NCBI GenBank assembly: GCA_020746105.1 | Contig: CM036620.1 | Span: 41,009,206 to 41,073,205, forward strand | Source of the DNA: Trogon surrucura | Taxonomy: Eukaryota; Chordata; Aves; Trogoniformes; Trogonidae | Direction: 5' to 3' | DNA: 64,000 nt | Shown here: positions 10,246 through 22,195 of the stretch, piece after piece | Position numbering within the stretch: the first letter of the stretch is position 1 | Layout: each line of letters starts with the position of its first letter | The notes under the pieces: generated by a model | Databases searched by the model: none | Told to the model about the DNA's origin: nothing | Seen by the model: only the letters and a program-made list of their open reading frames with translations | Translations under genes and position numbers: made by a program

Positions 10246-13200
10246 GTTGCTTTCTATGGTAGTATGACACTTATGTTTGGGGCTACAGCATATTACCATA
10301 CATATAGCAACAGCTGTTAATTTCTGTGGATGTATTTTAGTTTTACAAGGGGTTCTTAGGATCTTAGTAACATAGATTAAAGGTTCACAATTTTTTTTTC
10401 TCTCTTACAAACCATTTCAAAACCTTCCTATTAATAGAAACACTTGGTGTGGAGGGGAAAGGAAGCAGTGCAGATGGTGACATTATGATTTAGCCAGTCT
10501 GACTGGCGTGAGCGTGTCGGCAACACATCACATACAGAGATGTTGCAAGCAGTGATAATTTTGTGGGGTGTACGTTTAAATAAAAGCTCCTGCTTCCACT
10601 CTCCTTTGACACTTGACATTGAATGGCTGTTACCTTCTGTGTGTTCTTTTCAGGTGCACTGTGAATTTGAGCTGGATGAGATGCATGGGAGTGTTGCCAC
10701 CTGTTTCATGTTACTCAATTTGTTCTTCAGCAACTCTTCAGCTCAGTGGAAGAGAGCTCTTGAGGCTGCTCAAGAGTATCATTTGCGCTCTCTTGCTAGT
10801 AATCAGTGACATATTTCAATTGTAAATACAGTAGAAACAGATAGTGTTGTTTAACTTCTTATGGAGGAAATGGGAAGTCCATTAACATAATCATAAGGCT
10901 ATTTAACTTCTGCACCTATAGAATCCTCACTAGGCATGAAGTATGGGGGTAAGTGCTGTACAAGTGCATGTATTCAATTCTCGATCTTTTTCTCAACCTT
11001 ACCAAGGCAAATGTGGAGTTTCTACAACAGTTGTTTTAAGCAGCTGGGAAGAACCTAATATATCCCAGCTGAAATCATGTAGCTAGCAAGCTAGTGATTT
11101 AGACATGGAAAACTGAGTATGCCAATAACAGGTCCATTGTGTTGTGCAACACCATGAGGTGGTATGCAGAGGACCCAGTTTCTGTATTTTTGTTGTATTA
11201 GGTATTCTTTTCTTGTACCATTAATTTACAGTTACAATATTGCAACAGGCAGTATGGGCTTACAGAGGAAATGGTAAACTACTGACAAAGTTTAGAATAC
11301 TTTGTCTGACTAAAAACATTATGTTATTAGATTGCATTGTCAAAGTATAATTGGTTTCTAGCTGACCATTTGATTGATTTTTTTCTTTCCTTTTAGAGGA
11401 GAATAGCTCTTCTTTGATGATGATATGATGTCTTACACACTACAACACAGAAAGTAAATATCATAAAAGTAGATCTCTGTCTGTCCATGTTTTGCCAAGT
11501 GTAAGGTGTGAAAGTGTGTAGATGCAGAATCCCCATATTCATGTTTCTTATGGAATTTATGTCAAGGATTCAATTATTCCTGTTATTTCCAGTAGAATAA
11601 TATATGAAGGAGTATTTAGTCTTGAGAAAGTAATGAATTATATTACTACTTAATTTAATGTGACTTACATTACAGTAGGGCAATAAATCATATGCATCCT
11701 TAGATTGGCTTTGAAACATTTTTATGGCCAAGATCAGGATGTAAATTGAAAAACTGACATACCATTTTAGAAATAATGATACAGCTGCAGCAGGGATAGA
11801 GATGGCCAAGGATAAAGAGGCAGCCTCATTTTCTGAGGTAATTACCCCTGTGCTCCTCTCATGATTTTTGACATTGCAGGAGTGAGGCCTCAGAAAGTGA
11901 CTTTGCTTTATTGCCAGTGGTTCTGTTCTTGTCTGGGACAGGGAAAGCATAATTCTGGGATCACATCTCTTATGAAGTAAATTTGATGATAAGAAATAAT
12001 ATTTTTATTAATAAATTACATATTTGTAGTTTACCAGGAAGCTGTGGGCTGTGAATAGGAAATATTCTGAGTGTAATTACACAACTCTTTTTTTTTGCTA
12101 ATTGTTTTTGTGCCTTTGTTCAAATAGTTTCTTTCTTGCCTAGCTGTTCACTCACTTTCTCATTCTTCTATCCCTCTGAGGATAGGTAAATGAGATCTGC
12201 GTTGTTATACAACATTACAGATCATCGATAGATTCAGATATTTTGATCAACAGCTACCAATGATTTACTTAAAAAAAAAATTGGAACTGTTTTATTTTTG
12301 TTTTTGGAGAGTAGCCTTACCTGTCTTTAATTCCATAGCTAACCTCACTCGCTGTTAATCGGTTGAATGAATATTAAATAAGAACATTTATTCAGTTCTT
12401 CATGTTTTTTTGGTCCTGAGAAAACTTGAATCACTGAGTGTGTCACCAAACCTGATATATGAGATTATTATAGAGCATAAAAGCACCAATAATGTAAAAG
12501 ATATTACTGATAACCACTCTTTAACAAGATGTCCACGTAAAGGTAACATTTGTACAGTTTTATTTGCCTTAGAGACAAGTTTAAATGCAGATAAGCAATA
12601 CAAAAAAACTCGTATTTGAATTAAGTGGAGTTGCAGTATATTCAAACTTAGGAGAAGATATCAGTATGGCATGACTGTTGGTATCTAATTTAGCAGGCTA
12701 AATTACCTGACTGGTCTCCCTAGGATCTCTTCAAAGTATAGGAGAGAACATGGCTTCTCCAGAGAGTAATTCTTGAGCAGTAAGGCCTAATTTAAGACTC
12801 TGAATTGTCCTCTGAAGAAGTTTATTGCTCTCCTTTGAATAAGCCAAGGGCTTGGTTAATAATTACTAAGTATTTATCACATGCTAAGGTAGGTATCCAA
12901 AAAGGAAATTAGAATGTGTGTGAAATGTTGACCTAGTTATGGTGGTTTGGGAGATTCTGCAATTTTAGGCTAAACAGCCCACTTTGGTTTCTTATTTCTG
13001 TAGTTCCAGACTTCCTATTGAGGAGCAACAAAAAAGGCTTAAGATGATATTTATCAAAATGTAAGATATTAAAACAGGCCTCAAATCACAAGAGAGATTC
13101 ACATAGGTGTTGGGCTACATGCGTGGGGGAAGACCAAAAGTAGATTGAAAAGAGACTATTTAAAAGGAGTCATTAATCTACAAGCTCCTGGATGTTACTA

Positions 13201-15504
13201 AGATGCAGTATTTTATTAAGCCTGATAGATATTCTGTCCCCTGTGAATTGCCTTTCAAACAAAGTCTCTGCAAGAGTTACAGAGGTAAAAACACAGACGT
13301 AAATTTTACCTTCCTGAAGGTGTCTTTCCTGAAAACCCATAAATAGCAGCTGCTGAATTACAGCCAGAGAACTTAGTTCAGGAGTTCCACAGCTATTGCC
13401 TTGTAACTAGCAAAAACTGTAGTGTTGATGTTGGGATTTTATTGACTTAACATTGCACGATGTTTACATTAATCGAAATTCAGTATTTTCAGAAACTCTT
13501 TAAATTGATGTCATAATTAATAGGTCATTTTCTGCTTGATAGGTGTGTTTATTTATATGGTATTTGTTTATATACACAAGTTATATGAGCTCATCAAGGA
13601 CACCTCTGAAGTGAGTTTGGTTTCCAGGCTGGGAAAAGCTTCCAGAGAATGGAATAAGTGTATCAATATTGAGCCAGTTTATGGCCTTGTAGGACCTCCT
13701 ATAACAGATTGAATTTGAGCTAGCTCAACCCTCTGCTTAGACTGTTTCCTAAATTGGAGTAATTGCACTAGAACTGTGAAGAGATTTATTATCCATTCAG
13801 TTCTTCCATCTAATTTATTGTATTTATCGTGACCTAATTGTATCCTCCTGACTAAAAAGAATGGAAAAAGAAAACAAAGAAAAAAAGAAAAAGTAAATGC
13901 TCTGTGAAAACCTTTAAAATTTCACCCAGGTTTTCCTGACTGCTTTAATATGCCTGTATTGCGGTTAGAATGCATGGGGGGCAAGTTAGTTAGGCGTGCC
14001 TGTTCCACCTTTAACTGAGCTGGCCTGAGTCATCAGTGATGCCCGTGGTTGTACCGATTCCTACATGGGTTTTGCTATCTCTACTAGAACTTGCATATTA
14101 ATTTATGTGGTTCACTACTATAACTTTTTGTATTCATATGGCATTACAGTCATGTATTAGTGAATTAATTGGATAAAACCTCCACTGATGAATTTTTAGT
14201 ATGTTGATTTGATGTAGAGATTTCTAGCGGATGTTTGATGTGTTAATAGCGTGTCCTATTCATTCTTTGGAAAATGAGACACTTGTTGAATAATGTTTGT
14301 TTAGGTTTACATAAGACAACAGAGCACAGACACTTAAGCTAGCTCAGCCTTGTACAGCAGTATTTTCAGATGGCACCAGATAATTGCATACAGCTGCATG
14401 TTAGCAGCTAACACAGTACTCCACCTGGGTTTATATTACTCTGCTTCTCAGTGTTAAGTAGCTAAAGCAGAAAAGATTAAGTAAAATTTCCCTCTTTTTT
14501 TGTTTCTATCTATCAGCTAATGCAAGTTCTTAATGTCCTGTTAAGTAAATAAGCTTAAAGTTGAAGTATTTGGAGCAGTGAAACAAAAAATTGTCTAGTG
14601 ATAATGTATTTAGTGCTATCCTTCATTGTTTTATGAGGAGATACTCTTCTTGATGCAGATGGATCATTTTTGACATGATTATTTTGGCATGTCTTGTCAG
14701 AAATACTCAGCTATGTTTTGTAATACAGAAAGTTTTATTTTGCTAATAATCAAACACAACTTTCCTCTTCTCTACTGGTTATAATTTGAGTTAGTAAGCT
14801 CCAGTTCCCTATCAAGATGCTTTAATTTACAGTCCTAACATGACCAATGCCAACAAAATGTTCTAGTATGTTATCTGGCAGTAAATAAAACCTGTCAAAA
14901 GAATTGATAAAAAGAACAGTGCTTAACAAAAGACATATGTCTCATAAATAATATGTCATGACAACTGGCAGCCATAGTAACATATTTGAAGGAAAAGGCT
15001 GAAAAAAGTAACCAACCAGAAGGAGCTAATGGGTTATTTTTGCTAGAGATCTGCCATAGGCTTTTCCTGTCACAATATTATTGCATTTGTGATAAAGCAA
15101 AAAGCTTTGTGGCTGTGATTCTTTTGTAGCATACTATAGAAATTTCAGATAGCAAAGATCAGCCTACATTAATTTCTATTAAGAGTATGTCACCCTATCA
15201 CTAATCAGTTTATGCATTAGTATTATATCGGTATTACACCAGATTTGACTCACAGTTTTTCAAACAAATATGATGCACTTACGCAAAAGGCACATTTAAC
15301 TACTTATTAATCATTAGTTCAAATCATAAAATATAACATTTTGGAAGAAACACTTTCAAATCTCTTGATAGTAATGTTATTTTGATTTGATTTTTTTTTT
15401 TTTGTTTAAATGACTGTGCTGGAAATATGTTGAAGGGGCATATCTGCTTTAACACAGTATATGATGGTGAAGTGTAAAATAACAAATAAAATGAGCCACT
15501 GTAA

Positions 15505-15620
15505 CTACTCCCTCCCCCCCCAAAAAAAACCCACAACCAAACCAATCAAACAAAATTAAAAATAATTTTTAAAAAAAATCACCCAAAGCCCCACAAACCT
15601 GTCTAAACACTAGCACTAAA
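15505..15620. repeat. A/C-rich low-complexity tract
   Basis: A run of C (9) and A (8) at about 15513-15529 is followed by about 90 bases of mixed A/C sequence with few G. It looks like simple-sequence expansion. No element is seen next to it. Confidence 0.75.
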
Positions 15621-16856
15621 ACCAAGTTTTTTGGGGAGATATTGCAGCAAGAGTTGATCAGAGACTTGGATGAAGCCAGATTTGATGCCAAGGAAAACTT
15701 GGAAAATTAAAGTCAAAAAAATTTTACACATAAGATGGTGAAGATATAATGTTGGGGATAGGGTATAATGCAGTAGGAAATATAGGTAAAATAGTAAAAA
15801 AAAATACAGTAATAAAATAAAGCAATTTTGGATTTGTCATCTTAAATTGATTAGAAATTAGAAATCAAGTTAAAAAGGCTGGAGAGCAGGAGAGAAAGCA
15901 AGAAGAGACATGGTGTATAGCTTTAGCAGTTGCAGGAAAAGGAATGGATTCTGCACCAGTGATTTCAAAGAATTTTTGTGCTTTTCATTTTTATTCTCGT
16001 GTCAGTTTTGCATTTAGCAAGTAAATTACAATGTAAGTCTTCCAAGTGTGATGCAAAGAAAAAAGAAGGAAATCTCTAACGTGAATGTGCAAGAGTTCCT
16101 TGAGTACTTAATTGGAATGGTTTATAAAAAGTTCAGTACTTGTCCAATTTATCTGCATTTATTCTGTGGGTGGCAGAACAGCTATTGTGAAGTATTGTCT
16201 TCCAGTGTTAACAGTTAAAAAAAAAAATAATTACATGACATTTAAGTTAAATGTGAGGCTTCACTAATCTTAATACATTCATAGTTTTCCTTTGTTTCAT
16301 TTGTAATTTCACTGCACAAGGAATTCAGCGCTCCTATTACTGTTGGTGAATTGAAAGTGTGTTATTATCCTATCAGCCTTACAGAAGCTGGTATGCAAAA
16401 TGGTGGCAGGAGCATAACGTCACAGCCCTCCTTATGTGCGAGGTGCAGAAGTCGTGCTGTTTGCTAATTATGTACCTTTTCTTCCCTGAACAGCGATAGT
16501 GGATAAGACCAGAAATTAGAAAGCAGCATTGACTACCTGTATCATATTTTCAGGAGAGCAGTGTGTCTCAATTCAAACAGCAAAAGAGATACCTTCTTGA
16601 CATTTTTAAGGAAGAAATTGTCCTTCTGGGATGAGGAACATTATTGCTGTTAATTTAGAGGAGAGGCGGAGTGACCCAGTGGCTTCATAGGTCACTGTGG
16701 ATGCTTTTCAAATATGTCTGCTTCAGAAGTGCTGTGTGATGCTTTTGGTGGGTAGGGTGGTATTGAATAGGATTTCAATGTTTCCATATACTTACATCGG
16801 AAGAATATGGAGGAGGAATGCATATTAAAAGAAAAGACCAGTTTGGGTCGTGTGAA

Positions 16857-17333
16857 TCATAGAATCATTGAATGTGTTCGGTTGGAAGAGACCTTTAAAG
16901 GTCATCTAGTCCAACCTCCCTGCAGTGAGCAGGGACATCTTTAACTAGATCAGGTTGCTCGGAGCTTCATCAAGCCTGACCTTGAATGTCTCAGGGATGG
17001 GGCCTTCACCATCTCTCTCGGCAGCCTGTGTCAGTGTTTCACCACCCTCATAGTGAAGAACTTCCTGATATCTAGTCTAAATCTACCATGTTCTAATTTA
17101 AAACTCATCCTTTTGCTACACACACTTGTAAACAGTCCCTCCTCAGCTTTCCTGTAGGCCCCCTTCAGGAACTGGAAGGCTGCTATAAGGTCTCCCCAGA
17201 GCCTTCTCTTCTCCAGGCTGAACAACCCCAACCGTCTCAGCCTGTCCTCGTAGGAGAGGTGCTCCAGCCCTTTGATAATTTTTGTGGCCCTTCTCTGGAC
17301 CTGCTCCAACAAGTTCATGTCCTTCTTGTGTTG
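16857..17333 (-). mobile_element. CR1 LINE 3' fragment (477 bp), second subfamily
   Basis: The left edge has the CR1 tail (TCATAGAATCATTGAATG). The - strand encodes the ORF2 C-terminus: [20 protein letters not shown], then [20 protein letters not shown], then [15 protein letters not shown]. There the expected Trp codon is TGA (near 17030), and a single base is missing further on (LRHS for LETF), so the relic is broken. The sequence differs from the 361-2590 copy and matches the subfamily nested in the LTR at 54152-54300, sharing a CATCTTTAA(C/T)TAGA stretch. Antisense to GALNTL6. Confidence 0.95.
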
Positions 17334-20300
17334 AATACTGTCATCATTTCAGCACTCAAGGAGTCTGGTCCGCTGGGTCATTTGGGAAAAAAGTTCCAAG
17401 TATACAGGAATTTAGGAAGTTTTTAGTCTGTTTCTGTTTTAATTCTCTATCGATCAGAAAAATGTGATAAATGGAAAAATATTTCTATTAAAATATTACT
17501 AAGTGTTTCTTTTTAGTGTTAGTGGATCTGTAGATGGATCTCACACTGCTTAGGATTTTCTGCTGGTAAGGTCAGGATACAGAAATTTGCCCTATTCAAA
17601 ACACTGACCTGCAGATCAGCTGGAAATGTTCATTGCTCTCTATAGAGTGTCTCTTTTGGGATAGGACTGAGATTAATTACTTTCATTTTGACTTGTGCTA
17701 GGCTGGATGTGTCTAATGTCACATCTCCTGTGTGCTTACTGGCACCTTCCACTAACGTGAATGCAAGCATCCTTACACTCTTCTCCATGCCAGTATTGGA
17801 AATCTAAATTAAACTATGCTCTCAGCAAGCAGTGCCGCAAGGGTCAATATGAGGAATAATATTCTGTCTGCAATTTGGACAGCATGAATAGTAGCCAAAG
17901 AAACCAGCTGTGGAAAACAAAGGAAAAGATAAGCAGATATAAAAAAAACCCCAAATTTATGTTTAGAAACCTCAAGCAACAGAATGGAACCCTAAAAGGG
18001 AATTTATGATGTGTAACTTTTAATTCTGATTTGCAGTCTGTTATTATGATATAATCTATGGTTCTCTTTGGGGAACAGCAAACAGCATCTGGTAGCTCTT
18101 TGGATTCCCTCCAAACTGCTTTGAAATAGATGTGAACATAGTAAAGCAGCATGAAGGATAGGCAGCTGGTGAGTGCATGGGAATGAGGAGAAATCCATGG
18201 GTTTTAGGGTATTCTGTTCTTCGTATTCTGGTACAGTTTATTGTTAAGGGTTTAAAATAAAACTTAAGTAAGCTTCTTATTTCAAGTGCTGTAATACTGC
18301 TTTGCAACGTGAATATGTTCACAGTCATCACTGGAGGGTTCCATGGATTGCATGACGTGGAAATGTGGAGGCTGGTTGAGCTTTCCAGTCAGTTCTGAGC
18401 ACTGCGTTGGAGGGACTGAACCGCTTTGAGGCTGTGTCTGCTTCAGGTTCACTGTCTCTTTGAAGCCCCGTGTTGTGCCACAGCATCGCTTCCAGGGAAG
18501 TCTCTCTGGGGATGAGGCAACGTCAGTGGGAGAGGCCACTGCAGCTGGCTGACTTCTGCAGCTCCTGTGGCCCTTGAAGCCAATAGCTCCAACACGCCTG
18601 GCTGAAAATCCACATAACCTGTCACAGATTGATGCAAGCTGACTCTGTCAGTAGTTTAGGCTGATGCAAATGAGTTTGCTCCTGAGAATAAGTGGAAACT
18701 ATTTGGTTCTTTTCGAACAGTGCGGAATGCAAACTGATGTTATGCGTTTGTTTTTTTGTTTGTTTTGGCTTTGATGAGTGGCCATTGACGGCTAAGTTTA
18801 CATCAGCAAGGGGTGTTGATAGCACAGTAGCTGCTGCTGAGGACCCAATGCCTAGTATACATGTGCTCCAGTGGGGGTTCACTCTGGACTAGCTCTAGGC
18901 TGGTCCCGTGGGCTGAATGCTCTCTAGCTGCTAGCCAGTAGAGCTGGAAAAGCTCAGTTTTGTAAGCCTGGGCAGGTAGTTGCTGTCTCTTCACAAAATC
19001 TGTATAGATGTAGCCTAGAAGCCTAAGCAGAGAAAGGCTACTGTGTAAGTGTACATATATACTATGTTTTCCTTCCTTTCCTCCCTTGGTATTTGAATGA
19101 AAATTTGGAAAACTGCATTATGATTTAATTAACCTCACTGATATGAAATGCCTTTCAGTGTCCCGTCCAATTCCTTTAAATTGCCTCATACTTTTCATTA
19201 TTTCTTACAATAATTTCACACAAGTTCTCTGCTTTCCTTAAGGTGATTGTGCTTAAATCTATATAAAAGATTTATATTCTGCATCGTATGTGATTATTTG
19301 CTGTTAATAGTTATTTACTTTAAAATATGAATAATAAGCGAAGAACAGGTATATAATACACGTAATTATATAGGATATCTAGGTATATCAGGTAAAGGCT
19401 GATTTCCACCCCACACACTTGAAACATAATTTTTTTATATTTTCCTTTCCAAGAAATCTCATCTCATTCTTACAGGATTTCTGTGGTTTAATAGTTTATT
19501 AACAGTTACCTCACATAATGATCCGAATTGCCATTTACTTGTCTAACTCGGTGTTTTAATCTGCAAAGACACTGATGCCTATTCAGTGATGTGGTGTCAG
19601 TGAGTGCCCAATATTTGGAGTAAGGTTCTTATAATGAAATTCCCACACCTTGTATTTGTTTTTACATTTATAACTTGCAGCTGACACAATTAAATTATAT
19701 ATACCAGATAATGCAAATCAAAGATTCATATAGATTTCACGGTGAGGAAGATGTATATAAATTTTCAAGCCTTTTAATGTTGTCTCTGCTCCTCAAAAAT
19801 CACATTAGTTGTGACCATGAATAAAAGAACAGTTAAGCTGTTTATTGCCACGTACATCTGTGAAAATGCTTATAGCATAGAAAATCTTACATATCCTCTC
19901 ACAGAGAAGAAATGCAATCCTAAAGAAGTGTTATCTAATTATCTGAAATATTACAATATCTAAATAGTGAAAGATATCAAGAGCTTTATTCTTAATGTTT
20001 TCATCGGTCAGCTATCTCACAGATTTGTGAAGAACTTCCCCATCAGCAGAATTATTTGATTATTTTTTGGTAAGGAGTCAAAACATTGCATCCAAACTGA
20101 AGATATCATGAAGTTTACTTGTAATATGTGTAATAGTATAATAATTTTACATGATAAAATGCACTTTTGAGTCCTCATCAGCATCTTAGGATGTTCTTAA
20201 ACTAGGAAGGATTTTCTGTGTTTAATGTAAAAATTTGTTTGCTCAGAAGCAAATTCTTTTGTTCCAGGACAATTAATCTATTAGTGGTAGGGTCAAATCA

Positions 20301-22014
20301 TTGGGAGCAGCGGTCTCTTAGCCTTTGTGATTTGGAATGTAATGAACAAGAGAGTTGCTTAACTATTCTTAAAAATGAAGGTACACACAGTAACTGGGAA
20401 TGTTTGTCTGTGTTTCTTCACAGTATAAAGTCTGTTTTAAAGTAATTTGGCAGGAGAAGACAAATCCCTATTTGAGGTAAAGGGATTTGTATTGGGGCCT
20501 GGATGCGTGAGAATCTGCGTATAGGACTTCCTGCACAGAGGAAAAGAGAATAAGCCTTTGAAAAGAAGAGCATGGTCAGAAGTTTAACCTTCCAAAAATA
20601 GATGACTGCTATTTGTTGTAACACTTAGGGAAGCTGTAGATAAAAATTACTCCAGATCCCAGTTCATGGATACCACCTTGTTCTTGCAGGAACAAGTTTT
20701 TATTTACATTATTATTCTTATAACCCACCCACCCATATCGGACTGCAAAGTGGATTATTTGACTTTAATGCAGTGGGAGCCTATTTGTTCCTAAAAATCT
20801 ATGAAGAATATAATAATGTCATTAGTAAAGCAATTCTATTACAATTCTGCATGCAGAGCATTAACAGTGAGCATTAGAAGCTGACGGATCAGTACCTCTG
20901 CAATTTTCCCAACTGACTGAAGCAGAAATCATCTCGAACTCAGTCAGAACAGCTTGGGTGATGACTTTTGTGTTCTTTTTCTCTTTTGAAGTTTGTTTTG
21001 AGGTTGGGGTTAACTTTTTGTGGTTTGTGTTGTGGGTTTTTTTCTACATATCATTATACTTGATTAAGTTGTGCTATTACAATATGAATTATATAACACC
21101 AAGTTGAAATGGAAGTTAGTAAATCTTACTTTGACAAAAAAAGCAATTACTTATATTTTGTAAAATTATGTTACTGTACACAAGCAGTAAAAGACATGAC
21201 AGACTTAGCTAATTTTTTTCTTCCTTTCTTTCGTGACGTTCTGAATGATGTAGCAGGAACATTTATGTCTCTAAGTGATTTTTACCAGATTTTAGATTGT
21301 TCTTTTTGTTTTAATAATTGACAATAGGCCTAATCCTGCTTCTTTGAAAGTTAATAGCAGCATTTTAATTCAGGCTAGCTGAAGGAACTGAGATAATTTA
21401 AACAGATTAGTTGATGACATTATTATTAAACTCTCCAAATTCATTATTACAATTATTGTTTGTCTGTAAAGAAGACAAGTTTACAAGAGGGATGCTGGTG
21501 CCTAAATGTCCCTGCAGGCATCTAAATCAAGCATTTAAATGTCAATGTATTCATATCTCACCTGTCAAGTACGGAGAAGAAAACTCCTTTGGATTTTTTT
21601 TATTTTTTAAATTCCATAGCTGTATAAGCTGGTAATTTGCTGCTTCTCAGCATTTGCGTGGCTCGCAAAATGTGAGTTGAGCTACAATGAACCTGTTTGA
21701 ATCATTTGCCTCCTTTGTGAAAACAAGGTATATGCAGCATGGATGCTCACCTCCCCTGTTCTGTGGTGATACACAGAGAATGCCCTTAAATGAGCTGATG
21801 AGAAAAGAGCTACCAGAAAACATGGTGTAAAATGGTTTCGCTTAAAATATTTTGCTAAAATATTGGAGAGACTGGAGTCACACCTCCTCCCTTTTCTGAA
21901 AAAATTACACTCAGGCTTTCATGCTAACCAGTCAGCTGGTCCTTTCAGAGACTTTAATGATGGAGCTGTTCTATTTAGAATTAAGCGCTTAAATATCTTT
22001 TAAGCCAGAGAGAA
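17334..22014. other. Intronic sequence, nothing recognised except small hairpins
   Basis: AT-rich DNA with a moderately GC-richer part at 18320-18620, which has overlapping short frames but no family resemblance. Inverted repeats are seen at 20460-20490 and 20677-20696 (CTTGTTC, 6-base loop, GAACAAG). Confidence 0.6.
20460..20490. repeat. Perfect 10-bp inverted repeat (hairpin)
   Basis: ACAAATCCCT and AGGGATTTGT flank an 11-base loop. No flanking element is recognised. Confidence 0.65.
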
Positions 22015-22195
22015 GACCTCTGTAACCTAGTGATTAAGGCATCCCTTTGGGATGGAGAATCAGCCTTTCAGATTCCACGACAATGAACATTCTAGTGTTC
22101 TAAATTAAGCATTCGTTAGAGCAGGGGCTTGAACTCGGTCCTCCCTCCTCCCAAGCGAATACCCTAATCATGGAGCCAAGGGAATTCCTACACGT
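22015..22195. repeat. Old palindromic repeat made of two tRNA-like heads in inverted orientation
   Basis: The + strand at about 22019-22080 reads like a decayed tRNA 5' half and B box: TAACCTAGTGATTAAGGC (A-box-like), a TTTGGGAT stretch, then TTTCAGATTCC. The - strand from about 22192 back to 22118 has the same layout: TGGCTCCATGATTAGGGT, CGCTTGGGAGG, then GAGTTCAAGCCCC (B-box-like). The two halves align with each other over more than 50 bases (shared GATTA.GG..AT and TTGGGA). I recall a repeat of this palindromic design from other sauropsid genomes, with the paired motif of GAGCAGGGACTTGAACC. It is either a MITE-like element or a head-to-head SINE pair. It is not a working tRNA gene, because neither half folds into a full cloverleaf by eye. 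Confidence 0.7.

Larger units (their letters stand above)
5621..16856. other. Intronic sequence, 11 kb without recognised genes
   Basis: AT-rich DNA. Open frames are short and follow low-complexity runs. Visible: short TA repeats near 7400 and 28250-type AT steps, TTG repeats near 7495, a 14-T run near 8077-8090, a perfect hairpin at 9175-9205, a 20-bp direct repeat at 10211-10245, a purine run near 13860-13895, and an A/C-rich tract at 15505-15620. No exon with family resemblance was found. Confidence 0.6.

Noticed and set aside
10654..10809. Possible exon after TTCTTTTCAG at about 10645-10654, open for about 50 codons to a TGA
   Set aside because: The acceptor-like sequence is good, but the translation resembles no protein that I know and the frame ends in a stop without a donor. 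Not enough to call a gene.
22019..22082. A functional tRNA gene
   Set aside because: A-box-like and B-box-like words are present, but acceptor and anticodon stems do not pair, and an inverted second copy follows, so it is a repeat.
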